The notes under the pieces: model-generated | What the model saw: only the letters and a program-made list of their open reading frames with translations | Database searches by the model: none | Told to the model about the DNA's origin: nothing | Source of the DNA: JANXLS01 sp038227045 | Lineage (GTDB): Bacteria; Planctomycetota; SZUA-567; H5-PLA8 | NCBI GenBank assembly: GCA_038227045.1 | Contig: JBBRQD010000071.1 | Span: 1 to 30,048 of the forward strand | DNA length: 30,048 bases | Direction: 5' to 3' | Shown: positions 16,584-24,286 of the stretch, in pieces | Layout of the letters: the number at the start of each line of letters is the position of its first letter | Position numbering within the stretch: the stretch's first letter is position 1 | Made by a program: the position numbers and the translations under genes

Positions 16584-16624
16584 TTATCCGCGTTTATTCG
16601 CGAAGATCCGCGAGATTCGATGTT
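16584..16624 (+). repeat. Family B repeat, copy 2
   Basis: A 41-bp unit running from TTATCCGCG to GCGAGATTCGATGTT. It is nearly identical to the copy at 21984-22024, with about four differences near the 5' end, and inverted relative to 16467-16497. Confidence 0.8.
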
Positions 16625-16644
16625 CAAAGCTGTTTCTTCGCCGT

Positions 16645-17850
16645 TCAATTCGCGGTGAAATCGATGATGCGCATGGCATGTCCGGCGCTCTTGGTGTCGG
16701 CGGAGATTCGCAGCGTCAGCGTGTGTTTGCCGGGCTTCAGATCGGTTCCGAGCATGACCGTGCGCGGGTAGTGCAGTCCGCCGCTGAACCGATGCAGGAG
16801 ATTCACCGGGGCGAACGTGCCGCCGTCGATGCTTGCCTCCGCGATCCCGGCATCGGGGCCGGCCACAATGTACGCGCCGATTGCGGTGCCTTCGAAGTCG
16901 AGCGTCGCTTCGGCACCCGCCTCGGTGGCGCTGAGCATCGGGATCGAGGTGAACCGATCGCGTTTGCCGCCTTTGATGTTCTTCCAATCCGGAACGCCGA
17001 GAGCCCAGCCATTTTTTATCTGCGCCTGTTTCGGGTCGATAAAGCGGCCGGCGCTGTAGCTCAACGAGTCGAGCGGTTCCGGAAGCGCGTGCGGCATAAG
17101 AACGGCGTCCTTGGGCAGCGGCGCGGGCCACGCGCGGTTGAACAACTCGTCGATCATGCTGGCGCAAATGGCGTTGCCGAACTTGGCCGGGTGCACGCCG
17201 CCGTATTGTTTCCAGGTCAGCTTCTGCGCAGTGATTTGTTCGGCCACTTCCTTCGCCAGATTGATTGTCGAAACAGAATAATGCGCGGCGGCGGCTTCAT
17301 GAGTTTCAATGGTCAGCGGCGTCTTGCCGTCCTGCAGCGTCTTCAACATGCCTTCGTTCACAAAATACGTGACCACAATGTCCATGTTTGGATTTTGCGT
17401 GAGCGCGTGGCGGATAAGGCCCTCCATTCCGCGAATGCATTCGGCGCGCGTGTGCATTGCGTCCTGATCGTCATTCACGGCAAATTCGACGAAAAAGAGA
17501 TCGACGGGCCCATCCATCAAGACGTCGGTCAGGAGCCGAAACGCGCCGGTCGTCGAACACGTCGATGAAATGCCCGCGCTGATGAATTTGAAATCCGTCT
17601 CGGGAAAACGTTTCTTCAAAATGTCGCAGACCATGGGGCGATAGCCATCCATTTCGGTGATGGAACCGCCCATAAAAGCGACGCGGCCTTTCTTGGTCTT
17701 TTCGAATTGAATGCGCGAATTGGTCAGATTGCCGCGCAGTTGAACGTGTGCGCCGAAAGGCGGCGCGGTGTCCGCTGCGGAGGCCGTCGATGCCAGTACG
17801 ATCGCTAACAAAGCTGCGTGAAGTGGAAAGTGACTATGCGATAATTTCAT
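16645..17850 (-). CDS. Secreted SGNH/GDSL-type hydrolase
   Basis: A 401-aa exported protein with a signal peptide (1-25, VLASTASA/AD). The SGNH fold shows block I as FMGGSITEMDGYR (GGSIT rather than GDSIT, with the nucleophile Ser kept), an oxyanion Gly in SAGISS, the block III Asn in EFAVND, and the block V His in YGGVHP. The Asp usually three residues before that His is Gly here, so the enzyme may use a Ser-His dyad. The last ~140 residues form a separate beta-sandwich (SIDGGTFAPVNL, LKPGKHTLTLRIS), probably carbohydrate-binding. This suggests deacetylation or de-esterification of a polysaccharide outside the cytoplasm. AAGGT just upstream of ATG 17850 is the likely ribosome binding site. 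Confidence 0.88.
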   Translation of the reverse strand: MKLSHSHFPLHAALLAIVLASTASAADTAPPFGAHVQLRGNLTNSRIQFEKTKKGRVAFMGGSITEMDGYRPMVCDILKKRFPETDFKFISAGISSTCSTTGAFRLLTDVLMDGPVDLFFVEFAVNDDQDAMHTRAECIRGMEGLIRHALTQNPNMDIVVTYFVNEGMLKTLQDGKTPLTIETHEAAAAHYSVSTINLAKEVAEQITAQKLTWKQYGGVHPAKFGNAICASMIDELFNRAWPAPLPKDAVLMPHALPEPLDSLSYSAGRFIDPKQAQIKNGWALGVPDWKNIKGGKRDRFTSIPMLSATEAGAEATLDFEGTAIGAYIVAGPDAGIAEASIDGGTFAPVNLLHRFSGGLHYPRTVMLGTDLKPGKHTLTLRISADTKSAGHAMRIIDFTAN

Positions 17851-17872
17851 TCGAGTGACCTTTGAGTTTGGG

Positions 17873-17881
17873 TTTATAGCA
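17873..17881 (-). promoter_or_regulatory. Extended -10 element upstream of the SGNH gene
   Basis: The minus strand reads TGCTATAAA, an extended -10 pattern ending 22 nt before ATG 17850. No good -35 is seen at the right distance, which is common for extended -10 promoters. Confidence 0.35.
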
Positions 17882-17957
17882 GCAAATCACAACAAAGACT
17901 CGATGATATACCCCATAGTCGCAATCCGCGGTTGAAGTCAGTACACCAAACCTGTCG

Positions 17958-17985
17958 TTGCCCGTCGGACACTCCCCGCTAAAAT
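17958..17985 (+). promoter_or_regulatory. Putative pgk promoter
   Basis: TTGCCC (17958-17963) and TAAAAT (17980-17985) are separated by 16 nt. The predicted transcript start is near 17992, about 44 nt before the pgk ATG. The rest of the 185-bp divergent gap shows only the extended -10 for the opposite gene. Confidence 0.5.
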
Positions 17986-18035
17986 GCGCGCGTTAAAGGT
18001 GCGGCGGAATTTTTCAACGGGAGCAGTCTACAACC

Positions 18036-19223
18036 ATGGCGATGTCGAAATTGTCCGATTTGAGCGTGTCCGGCAAGCGCGTGCTTTGCCGGGTGGATTT
18101 CAATGTCAGCACCGATAAAAAAACCGGTGAGATCAAAGACGATACGCGTATCGTCGCGGCTTTGCCGACGATCAAATACCTCACTGATCGCGGCGCGAAA
18201 GTCATTCTGTGCAGCCACTTTGGCCGGCCGGAAGGACGCGACCCAAAGCATTCCCTGAAACCGGTTGCCGACCGCCTGTCGGAGCACTTGGGAAAGCCCG
18301 CCGCGTTTGCGGACGATTGCGTCGGCGAAGTCGCTGAAAAAGCGGTGGCCGCGCTGAAGAACGGCGACGTCCTGCTGCTCGAAAATCTCCGCTATCACGC
18401 CGGCGAAGAAGCCGACGATCCCGCGTCCGCCGCACAACTGGGGAAGCTCGCCGATGCGTACGTCGACGACGCGTTCGGCGCGGCGCACCGCGCGCATGCG
18501 TCCGTCCACGCCGTCGCAAAGCTCATTCCTCAGAGAGCCGCCGGACTGCTGCTCGAAAAAGAAGTTGAGTATCTCGGCAAAGCGCTTTCGAATCCGGAAC
18601 GGCCCATGGTCGTAATTCTGGGCGGCGCGAAAGTCTCCGACAAGATCAAGGTCATCGAAAAAATGATCGACGTGGCCGACACGATCCTGATCGGCGGCGC
18701 GATGGCGTACACGTTTGCGTTGGCCCAAGGATTCACGGTTGGCAAATCGCTCGTCGAGCCCGACAAAGTTGATCTGGCCAAGCATCTCCTGAAGCTTGCC
18801 GCCGAAAAAAAGAAGAAATTTCTGTTGCCGCTGGACCATGTCGTCACGCAGAAATTCGAAGCGCACGCCCCGAATCACGTCGTCGCTTGGGGCAAGATTC
18901 CGGACGGCTGGGATTCACTGGACATCGGGCCGAAGACGGTTGAATTGTTCAATAAAGAAATCGCCAGCGCCAAAATGATCGTCTGGAACGGTCCGCTGGG
19001 CGTCTTCGAACTGGAGCCGTTCAACGCCGGCACATTTGCAATCGCGAAAGCAGTCGCGGCGAACACGGGAGCGACGTCAATCGTCGGCGGCGGCGAATCG
19101 GTGGCCGCGGTGAAGAAAGCGAAGCTCAGCGACAAGATCACGCACGTCTCGACGGGTGGCGGCGCGAGCCTCGAATTCCTCGAAGGCAAGCACTTGCCGG
19201 GCGTCAAGGCGCTGGAGAAATAA
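18036..19223 (+). CDS. pgk: Phosphoglycerate kinase
   Basis: It transfers phosphate from 1,3-bisphosphoglycerate to ADP in glycolysis, and the reverse in gluconeogenesis. The 395-aa length is standard. The N-domain shows RVDFNV, DDTRIVAALPTI, SHFGRP and LLENLRYHAGEE. The C-domain shows ILGGAKVSDKI, IGGAMAYTF, WNGPLGVFE, and GGGESVAA in place of the usual GGGD[ST], a conservative Asp-to-Glu change. Two starts are possible, ATG 18036 and ATG 18042 (protein MAMSKL). CGGGAG at 18018-18023 is compatible with either. It is a single gene with its own promoter and no gapA or tpi beside it. A hairpin repeat follows the stop codon. Confidence 0.98.
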   Translation: MAMSKLSDLSVSGKRVLCRVDFNVSTDKKTGEIKDDTRIVAALPTIKYLTDRGAKVILCSHFGRPEGRDPKHSLKPVADRLSEHLGKPAAFADDCVGEVAEKAVAALKNGDVLLLENLRYHAGEEADDPASAAQLGKLADAYVDDAFGAAHRAHASVHAVAKLIPQRAAGLLLEKEVEYLGKALSNPERPMVVILGGAKVSDKIKVIEKMIDVADTILIGGAMAYTFALAQGFTVGKSLVEPDKVDLAKHLLKLAAEKKKKFLLPLDHVVTQKFEAHAPNHVVAWGKIPDGWDSLDIGPKTVELFNKEIASAKMIVWNGPLGVFELEPFNAGTFAIAKAVAANTGATSIVGGGESVAAVKKAKLSDKITHVSTGGGASLEFLEGKHLPGVKALEK

Positions 19224-19231
19224 CCTCGTTC

Positions 19232-19281
19232 GTAGTTCCGCCTTCAGGCGGATCCCCCGAACCGCCTAAAGGCGGAACTAC
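19232..19281. repeat. GTAGTTCCGCCT palindromic repeat between convergent genes
   Basis: The outer arms GTAGTTCCGCCT (19232-19243) and AGGCGGAACTAC (19270-19281) are perfectly complementary. Each arm also folds on itself (CCGCCTTCAGGCGG 19238-19251; CCGCCTAAAGGCGG 19262-19275), giving either a cruciform or one long hairpin. It starts 8 bp after the pgk stop. The opposite gene (ABC ATPase) ends inside it. I recall repeats of this form as widely dispersed in planctomycete-type genomes. It probably serves as a bidirectional transcription end. Confidence 0.8.
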
Positions 19282-20746
19282 AAACAGGTGCTTTCCCGCG
19301 CCGCATTTCCATCCGATGCGTGACGCAGCGCGGCAGTTCTTCAGTGTAATGCGAAACGATCACGAGAGTCGTTTGCGTCTTCGCGCAGATGGCGTCCAGC
19401 GCCTTGCATACGAGTTCCCGCGCGTGCCGGTCGAGGCCCTGGCACGGTTCGTCCAGAATCAACAACGGTGGCTGTTTCACGAACGCGCGCGCCAGCAGGA
19501 CCAGGCGCTGATGGCCGTCGGAGAGCAGGCGAAATGGGCGCGCGGCGAGCGGCGTCAGGCCGAAATACGCGAGCCATTTCAAAGCCGTGCGCTCCTGCGC
19601 TTTTGAGCAGCGCCGATACAATCCCAGCGTTTCAAAGAAACCCGTGCAGACGAAATCCAGCGTGCTCGTCGCACCGTCGTAATGCAGAGAGATGTCCGGC
19701 GCGGCATAGCCGATTCGAGCTTTCAATTCCCACGTCGATTGCTCGCTGCGCAGCATTCCAAACATCGACACACACTGTGCGAACGATTGCGGATGATCGC
19801 CGGTCAGCAGGCTCAGCATAGTCGTTTTGCCGACCCCATTGGGCCCGAGCACGGCCCAGTGCTCACCCGGAAAAACGGTCCAATCGAGGCGATTGAGAAT
19901 CAACGCATCGCCCGCTTTCACATTGATGTCGCGCAATTCAATAAGCGCTTTTGAACCGCTCCTCTTCGGCATTCGACGTTTGATTTGAATGGGAACAGGC
20001 TGGCGTTTGGGGGCGCGAAATGCGAGGCGCTCCAGCCGCACGGATTCCGCCGAACTATGATGTGCCTCACCGAGAACTTTGCCATCTCTCAGATACAAAC
20101 AATGCGTGATGCCGAGCGGCAATTCCCAAGGGCGCGCGGTGAGGATGATCACTCGCTGGTGGCGCATGATCGCGTTCAACGCCCGCGTTAGACTCGCGCG
20201 GCCTTTGATATCGAGACCGATCAGCGGCTCGTCGAGCACCAGCAATTCGGGCGACAGAATCAGCGCGCGAGCGATCAAGAGTCGGCGCATTTCGCCCGTT
20301 GAAAGATGCAGCGCCTGGCGGTTCAATACTTTTGCCAGTCCCATTTTTGCGGCGACGGCCATTCGGCCGGCGGCTTCCTTGCCGCCGCGGTTCTTTTCAA
20401 GTCCCAGCACTTGCGCGGCGGTGAGCGTCGCTTGCTCTTCTCCAAGGTACCAGCGCGACGCGTAATAGCCGTCGGATTGGGCGACGAACTGGCGCTGCAA
20501 TTGAAACGAAACGGTGGCGATGCGCTCGCATGGATCCGGAAGATCCTCGCCAAAGCCATAATCGATTTCGCCGGAAGTCGCGGTCTGCCCCGCGATGGCC
20601 GCGGCCAGGCTGGATTTGCCCGAACCGTTGGGGCCGATCACCGCCCAGTTTTCGCGCGCGCGGATGCGCCAATTCATATTTCGCAACGCGTCGATTTCGC
20701 CGCGATGAACCGTGACGTCATCGAGCGCGAGCAATTCTTCAGTCAT
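19244..20746 (-). CDS. ModF-like double ABC ATPase
   Basis: A 500-aa protein with two fused ABC ATPase domains and no membrane segments. Half 1: Walker A GPNGSGKSS (38-46), signature LSTGEMRR, Walker B LLVLDEP, but no switch His (ILTARPWEL). Half 2: Walker A GPNGVGKTT (about 300), signature LSDGHQRL, Walker B LLILDEP and a proper H-loop, VIVSHYTEE. The run LLILDEPCQGLDRHARELV followed by CVTHRMEM closely resembles E. coli ModF, a soluble protein linked to molybdate metabolism. No mod genes are nearby, so the substrate is open. It starts 6 bp after the upstream secreted-protein gene ends, so the two form an operon. Its last codons (CSSAFRRFGGSA, stop) are encoded by the palindromic repeat, so the natural C-terminus may once have been different. 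Confidence 0.9.
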   Translation of the reverse strand: MTEELLALDDVTVHRGEIDALRNMNWRIRARENWAVIGPNGSGKSSLAAAIAGQTATSGEIDYGFGEDLPDPCERIATVSFQLQRQFVAQSDGYYASRWYLGEEQATLTAAQVLGLEKNRGGKEAAGRMAVAAKMGLAKVLNRQALHLSTGEMRRLLIARALILSPELLVLDEPLIGLDIKGRASLTRALNAIMRHQRVIILTARPWELPLGITHCLYLRDGKVLGEAHHSSAESVRLERLAFRAPKRQPVPIQIKRRMPKRSGSKALIELRDINVKAGDALILNRLDWTVFPGEHWAVLGPNGVGKTTMLSLLTGDHPQSFAQCVSMFGMLRSEQSTWELKARIGYAAPDISLHYDGATSTLDFVCTGFFETLGLYRRCSKAQERTALKWLAYFGLTPLAARPFRLLSDGHQRLVLLARAFVKQPPLLILDEPCQGLDRHARELVCKALDAICAKTQTTLVIVSHYTEELPRCVTHRMEMRRGKAPVCSSAFRRFGGSA

Positions 20747-20752
20747 CTAAAA

Positions 20753-21967
20753 TTACTCGTAGCTTTGAACGAGCGCGCCCGATTTCAGGCGTGTGCCGGG
20801 GAGCAGCAGTTTCAAATCGAAGTGGCTGATGATCTCCGCTTTGTTTTCGATCGGCTTGCGCGGCTTCTCGGAGACCAAGCGGCCGTTCTTGTCGAATTTT
20901 TGCTCCGGCGTCTGGTTCGTCTTTCCATAAAAATAAAAATTGAAAGTCTCGTGCCGCTCCAGCATCCAGCCGCGCTCAACATCCACAACTGCGCTCCCCT
21001 CTCCGGTGAAGCGGTGCGTAATGCGGCTGGCCACTAAGAATTCCTCCGGAAAGCGCGACGCGAATTCGGGGAGCGACGAGTCGAACAGGCCGGCGATCTG
21101 GTAGTCCACCGTGGCGATTTTTCCACCGGGCGTATCGCGAACTTCGCGCACGCGTCCGTTGAAGATTATCTCGAACTGGGTCGGGAGCAGTTTCGCCTCA
21201 AGACCCTGCTCCAAGGGAATAATGATCGGCACGCGGAAGCGCCATGTATCCCCCGGAGCGACGGGGCGTTCCGGAAAAATCGGAAACATGTAGTGCGGCG
21301 CTTCGTTGATGCAGACATGCGGCTGCGGCATGTTCTCGATATTCCCCGCGATCCGTTCCTTCAAGATGTCGACCTTGTCGTTGTCCGTGGCGATCGTGAT
21401 GTGTTTGGCGTCTTCGTACAGCAGGTTGCCGTGGACGTAACTGCCGTCTTTGAGCGTGACCATTTGCACTGTTTTGTACGCGATGCGATTTTGTTTATCG
21501 AAGGAATACGCGCGCAACGACTGGCCGACGATGCTGAAATTGGGACCGAGATCGATCAGTTCGTTGGCATTTTCCAGCGCGCGTTCAATAGTCTTTCCGT
21601 TCTCCATTTTTTCAGTGCGCTTGCGGTCGGTGAATGTGCGCCAAAGGGCCATCATGTCGCGCCCATCCTCCTGGCCAGTACACAGCGCATTGAGGTAAAA
21701 GCCGTCAACTTCGCGATAGGAATTCGCGGATTTCTGCTCGCGGTCCAGCGTACCCTGGTAAACCATCGACTTGCTGACCGGCCGATTCAGGCGCAGCGTC
21801 ACCGCCGGCCCGGGCACAACCGCCTGATGCCAAACAATCGGTGTCTCTGAGGGCTTCTCCGGCTTGACATTCTTGTCGCCGTCCGGCGCAGCCGCAAACA
21901 CACGCGCCGATGCAAACAGAACTGCCGCAAGAAGGAAGGCGGTCCGAAACAATAAACGGTGCTCCAT
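20753..21967 (-). CDS. Secreted protein of unknown function, 404 aa
   Basis: I do not recognise a family. A signal peptide (1-25, LLAAVLFASARVFA) directs export. The body is beta-rich with no Cys pairs or catalytic motifs that I can see. The stretch KDGSYVHGNLLYEDAKHITI with DKVDILKERI resembles the short 'dG-x-x-x-G-x-l' beta unit found in many planctomycete-type exported proteins. The C-terminal half (GDTWRFRVPI, GKIATVDYQI, VDVERGWMLERHETFNF) resembles proteins that sum or compare a measured quantity across beta strands, but this gives no function. It is the first gene of an operon with the ABC ATPase 6 bp downstream. A family B repeat lies 17 bp upstream of its ATG, inside the region where its promoter should be. 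Confidence 0.82.
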   Translation of the reverse strand: MEHRLLFRTAFLLAAVLFASARVFAAAPDGDKNVKPEKPSETPIVWHQAVVPGPAVTLRLNRPVSKSMVYQGTLDREQKSANSYREVDGFYLNALCTGQEDGRDMMALWRTFTDRKRTEKMENGKTIERALENANELIDLGPNFSIVGQSLRAYSFDKQNRIAYKTVQMVTLKDGSYVHGNLLYEDAKHITIATDNDKVDILKERIAGNIENMPQPHVCINEAPHYMFPIFPERPVAPGDTWRFRVPIIIPLEQGLEAKLLPTQFEIIFNGRVREVRDTPGGKIATVDYQIAGLFDSSLPEFASRFPEEFLVASRITHRFTGEGSAVVDVERGWMLERHETFNFYFYGKTNQTPEQKFDKNGRLVSEKPRKPIENKAEIISHFDLKLLLPGTRLKSGALVQSYE

Positions 21968-21983
21968 ATCAAAACCTCAAAAA

Positions 21984-22024
21984 TAATCCGCGAAGATTCG
22001 CGAAGATCCGCGAGATTCGATGTT
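21984..22024 (+). repeat. Family B repeat, copy 3
   Basis: A 41-bp unit from TAATCCGCG to GCGAGATTCGATGTT, nearly identical to 16584-16624. The two internal CGCGAAGAT-type units make it a small tandem repeat. It occupies half of the 90-bp gap between two minus-strand genes. Confidence 0.8.
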
Positions 22025-22057
22025 AAAAATGTCTTCGCCGTTTCCGCTGTTCCCCGA

Positions 22058-23089
22058 TTACTTCAATTTCAACGTGCGATCCAGGAAGTCGCCGAGCACT
22101 TTGGGAAATCCTTCGCCGCTTGGAAACGCGTGGCCGGCTTTCGGGCTCATCCAGTAAGTGGTATCGGCGCCCACGGCTTGAAACTTTTCATGAATGCTTT
22201 TACCCGGCACTCCGGGCACGATTGGATCGAGTTCGCCATCGCAAATCAGCAGTGGGGCGACATCTTTGCGCACGTGGCCGATGGGGCTCATTTTGCGATA
22301 CAGAGCCTTATGCTCTTCGGTATCCGGAATGATGCCTTTGAAATTCCGACGGTGGCGCGGACGGGCATCGTCCTGCATTTGCATGGGCCGGCCGTTTTTG
22401 TCGAGCATGACCTTGCCGTCTTTATCGACCTTGATGCCAGGCGCCTTCCGGAACGTCCCATCGGGCAGCACGTCATTCGGCGCGTCATTCCATTGGTCCA
22501 CAAAATCCCACGGTCCGACAAAGGAAAACGCATTGCATACTTTAGCGCTCACTCCTTTAAGTTCTTCGGTCGGGCCACCGTCGTCGAAATCCTCCGGTAC
22601 TACTGCACACATCGCGCTCAAATGCGATCCGGCGCTGCCGCCGAAACACCCAATGCGTTCGGGATCAATGTTGAAGCGCGCAGCGTTTTTGCGGATGAAG
22701 CGGATGGCGTTGCGGCAGTCGCGAATTTCCTCGGGGAACCCGCCCTCTTTCCATTGATCGGGCGTCGTCGCGCCGGCCTTTGCCAGCCGGTAGTCGATCG
22801 AGAAAAACGCAATGCCTCTGCTCATGGCGATCGGCGCGAGGTTACCGCCGCCCCACATGTGCTCGATGGACATGGCTTTCGCGCCGCCCTCCCACCAACC
22901 GCCATGAATATCGACCATGACCGGCGCCGGTTTGTCGACGCCCTTCGGCAGAAAAGCATTGAGCTTCAGTTCGCGCCCCTCAACGGTGCAATAAGTGATA
23001 TTCAACTCGCTGGAATACTCGACTGCGCGGAGGGTCAATGCGGCGACGATCAGCGTCGCGGCGAACGCGACCCGGTGGATGAGGGACAT
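22058..23089 (-). CDS. Secreted alpha/beta hydrolase (carboxylesterase-like)
   Basis: A 343-aa exported protein with a signal peptide (about 1-22, LIVAALTLRA). The alpha/beta hydrolase catalytic set is complete: oxyanion loop HGGWW (62-66), nucleophile elbow GGSAG with Ser152, Asp288 in GELDPIVPG, and His320 in AGHAFP. The HGG motif and the FIRKNAARFNIDPERIGCFG run are typical of the BD-FAE/esterase group acting on acetylated or feruloylated carbohydrates. An insert at about 205-250, rich in Asp and Lys, forms a lid. AAAGGAG lies just upstream of ATG 23089. Together with the SGNH hydrolase it suggests extracellular polysaccharide de-esterification. The exact substrate is unknown. Confidence 0.9.
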   Translation of the reverse strand: MSLIHRVAFAATLIVAALTLRAVEYSSELNITYCTVEGRELKLNAFLPKGVDKPAPVMVDIHGGWWEGGAKAMSIEHMWGGGNLAPIAMSRGIAFFSIDYRLAKAGATTPDQWKEGGFPEEIRDCRNAIRFIRKNAARFNIDPERIGCFGGSAGSHLSAMCAVVPEDFDDGGPTEELKGVSAKVCNAFSFVGPWDFVDQWNDAPNDVLPDGTFRKAPGIKVDKDGKVMLDKNGRPMQMQDDARPRHRRNFKGIIPDTEEHKALYRKMSPIGHVRKDVAPLLICDGELDPIVPGVPGKSIHEKFQAVGADTTYWMSPKAGHAFPSGEGFPKVLGDFLDRTLKLK

Positions 23090-23222
23090 GCGGAAGCTCC
23101 TTTAATACTCGGCGGTATACTAATGGGCTCAAACAGCCAAACCGAAAGTATAAGCAGCGACGGAATGCAATGCAAATTGCAAGCGATCCAACTTCGGCGT
23201 TTGCAAATAACGAGGAGAGGAA

Positions 23223-23251
23223 TTGTATTGCCGCCCCGCTGGCCGTATCAT
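23223..23251 (+). promoter_or_regulatory. Putative promoter of the toxin/partner cassette
   Basis: TTGTAT (23223-23228) and TATCAT (23246-23251) are separated by 17 nt. The predicted transcript start near 23258 lies 50 nt upstream of the TTG 23308 start and downstream of ATG 23170, which argues against that earlier start. Confidence 0.4.
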
Positions 23252-23307
23252 TCCTAACAAGCAAGAGCGCTTTGGGGCACGCACTTGTTGAAGAGAAGGG
23301 AATAAAG

Positions 23308-23736
23308 TTGCCGAAAATTTATAGGGCAATGCTGCCGGATGCGAGTGGCGAGAAACCGAAGATAGATTGTGAGGGTGGCGCGGGGCTTGGCGTTCGCGTT
23401 CCGCCTGATCCTAACGCAGATGTGCATCCAGATGAATCTGGCAATATCTCGCCCGGTGAAGGAATGTCGGTTGCGCCGAACATTGAGGCACTGGATTGGT
23501 TTCGGATACCAAAGCGCCTGAAGCACTTGTATCCCGACGCTATCGGGTCAAATAAACAAGTCATATGGAGCATGGGCGAAGGACCATTTGTCGACGCAGC
23601 CGTTGGCTCTTCCTTGGTATTGCGAGTTACATCGGATACACATGGACAAGTCGAGCCCGATAAAAAACTTTTGCTCGATGAATTTCAGAGTGCATTAGCC
23701 AGAACACAAAATGAATGGCAGAAAGACGAAGGTTAA
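23308..23736 (+). CDS. Probable Tse2-like ADP-ribosyltransferase toxin
   Basis: 142 aa from TTG 23308, which has AAGGGA (23296-23301) 6 nt upstream. The open frame extends back to ATG 23170, but that extension lacks a ribosome binding site and begins before the promoter-like sequence. The N-terminus KIYRAMLPD, the central GEGMSV, and the C-terminal run in which HGQVEPDKKLLLDEFQSAL is followed by ARTQNEW match in order the landmarks of Pseudomonas Tse2: LYRA, GGTSV and H-x-x-x-P-x-x-x-M with A-x-x-x-QW. Tse2 is a type VI effector with an ADP-ribosyltransferase fold that harms the cell from the cytoplasm. There is no signal peptide and no T6SS gene in the window. The gene is visibly AT-richer than its neighbours, which suggests transfer. 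The match is by eye only. Alternatively it is an unrelated hypothetical protein. Confidence 0.6.
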   Translation: MPKIYRAMLPDASGEKPKIDCEGGAGLGVRVPPDPNADVHPDESGNISPGEGMSVAPNIEALDWFRIPKRLKHLYPDAIGSNKQVIWSMGEGPFVDAAVGSSLVLRVTSDTHGQVEPDKKLLLDEFQSALARTQNEWQKDEG

Positions 23737-23737
23737 T

Positions 23738-24286
23738 ATGGGACGCGAACATTACGAACAGTCAAAGAAGCTTTTGCTAAAGCTTCACGAATTGAATGTT
23801 CAAGGCAAGGACCAAACCGACGAAGCCGACGAAATCCGCGAGGCAATGGATGCTCCGGCACGAGGACTTACATCCTTGGAACGAAAGCGACTGAAAGGAT
23901 TGTCTGCCGATCTCTACATGCTGATTGGCGAAGAAGTAAAGGAGTCTGCTGTCCTTTCGGATATTGATCAGGAGTTCCTCAACAGTTATCGTGCTAAAGA
24001 TTGGGACCGAGTCCTTGAAATTCTTCGCAAAAAGAACCTCTGTCTCGAGGAGCATCTCGTTGCCAGCACGCGTGCCATATGCTGGTTGGAATTTGGGGAT
24101 TACGATGTTTCGCTACTATTTGCGGAGTATGCCGTCAAATTAAATCCAGACGAAGCGAATTATCCAACATTCGTTAAACTCAATCGCGCGAAGTTAAATG
24201 GCGAACCGCCAGTTGCCCAAAAGCCGTCTCCGCAGCAACTCGTTAACGCCACCATCCTCGAATTGAGCCTTCTTCAAACCGCATGA
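23738..24286 (+). CDS. Helical TPR-like protein, possible immunity partner
   Basis: 182 aa from ATG 23738, which has GAAGG at 23727-23731. An earlier in-frame ATG at 23711 overlaps the toxin gene and has no ribosome binding site. The protein is all-helical. ARGLTSLERKRLKGLSADLY resembles a motif I recall from small TPR-type proteins of planctomycetes. The helix-turn-helix pair around DWDRVLEILRKKNL and ASTRAICWLEFGDYDVSLLFAEYA is tetratricopeptide-like, with a third partial unit ending VKLNPDEANY. It starts 1 bp after the toxin stop, the usual spacing for a toxin and its protective partner. That role is inferred from position only. The stop overlaps the sulfatase start (ATGA, 24283-24286). 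Base use is AT-rich like the toxin gene, and the change to GC-rich sequence is abrupt at the junction. Confidence 0.75.
   Translation: MGREHYEQSKKLLLKLHELNVQGKDQTDEADEIREAMDAPARGLTSLERKRLKGLSADLYMLIGEEVKESAVLSDIDQEFLNSYRAKDWDRVLEILRKKNLCLEEHLVASTRAICWLEFGDYDVSLLFAEYAVKLNPDEANYPTFVKLNRAKLNGEPPVAQKPSPQQLVNATILELSLLQTA

Noticed and set aside
16467..16624. CRISPR array
   Set aside because: There are only two facing copies plus one distant copy, no regular spacers and no cas genes. The arrangement is an inverted repeat.
23170..23307. N-terminal extension of the Tse2-like protein from ATG 23170
   Set aside because: It has no ribosome binding site, precedes the promoter-like boxes, and its sequence does not resemble the family N-terminus. 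TTG 23308 has a good ribosome binding site and begins next to the YRA motif.
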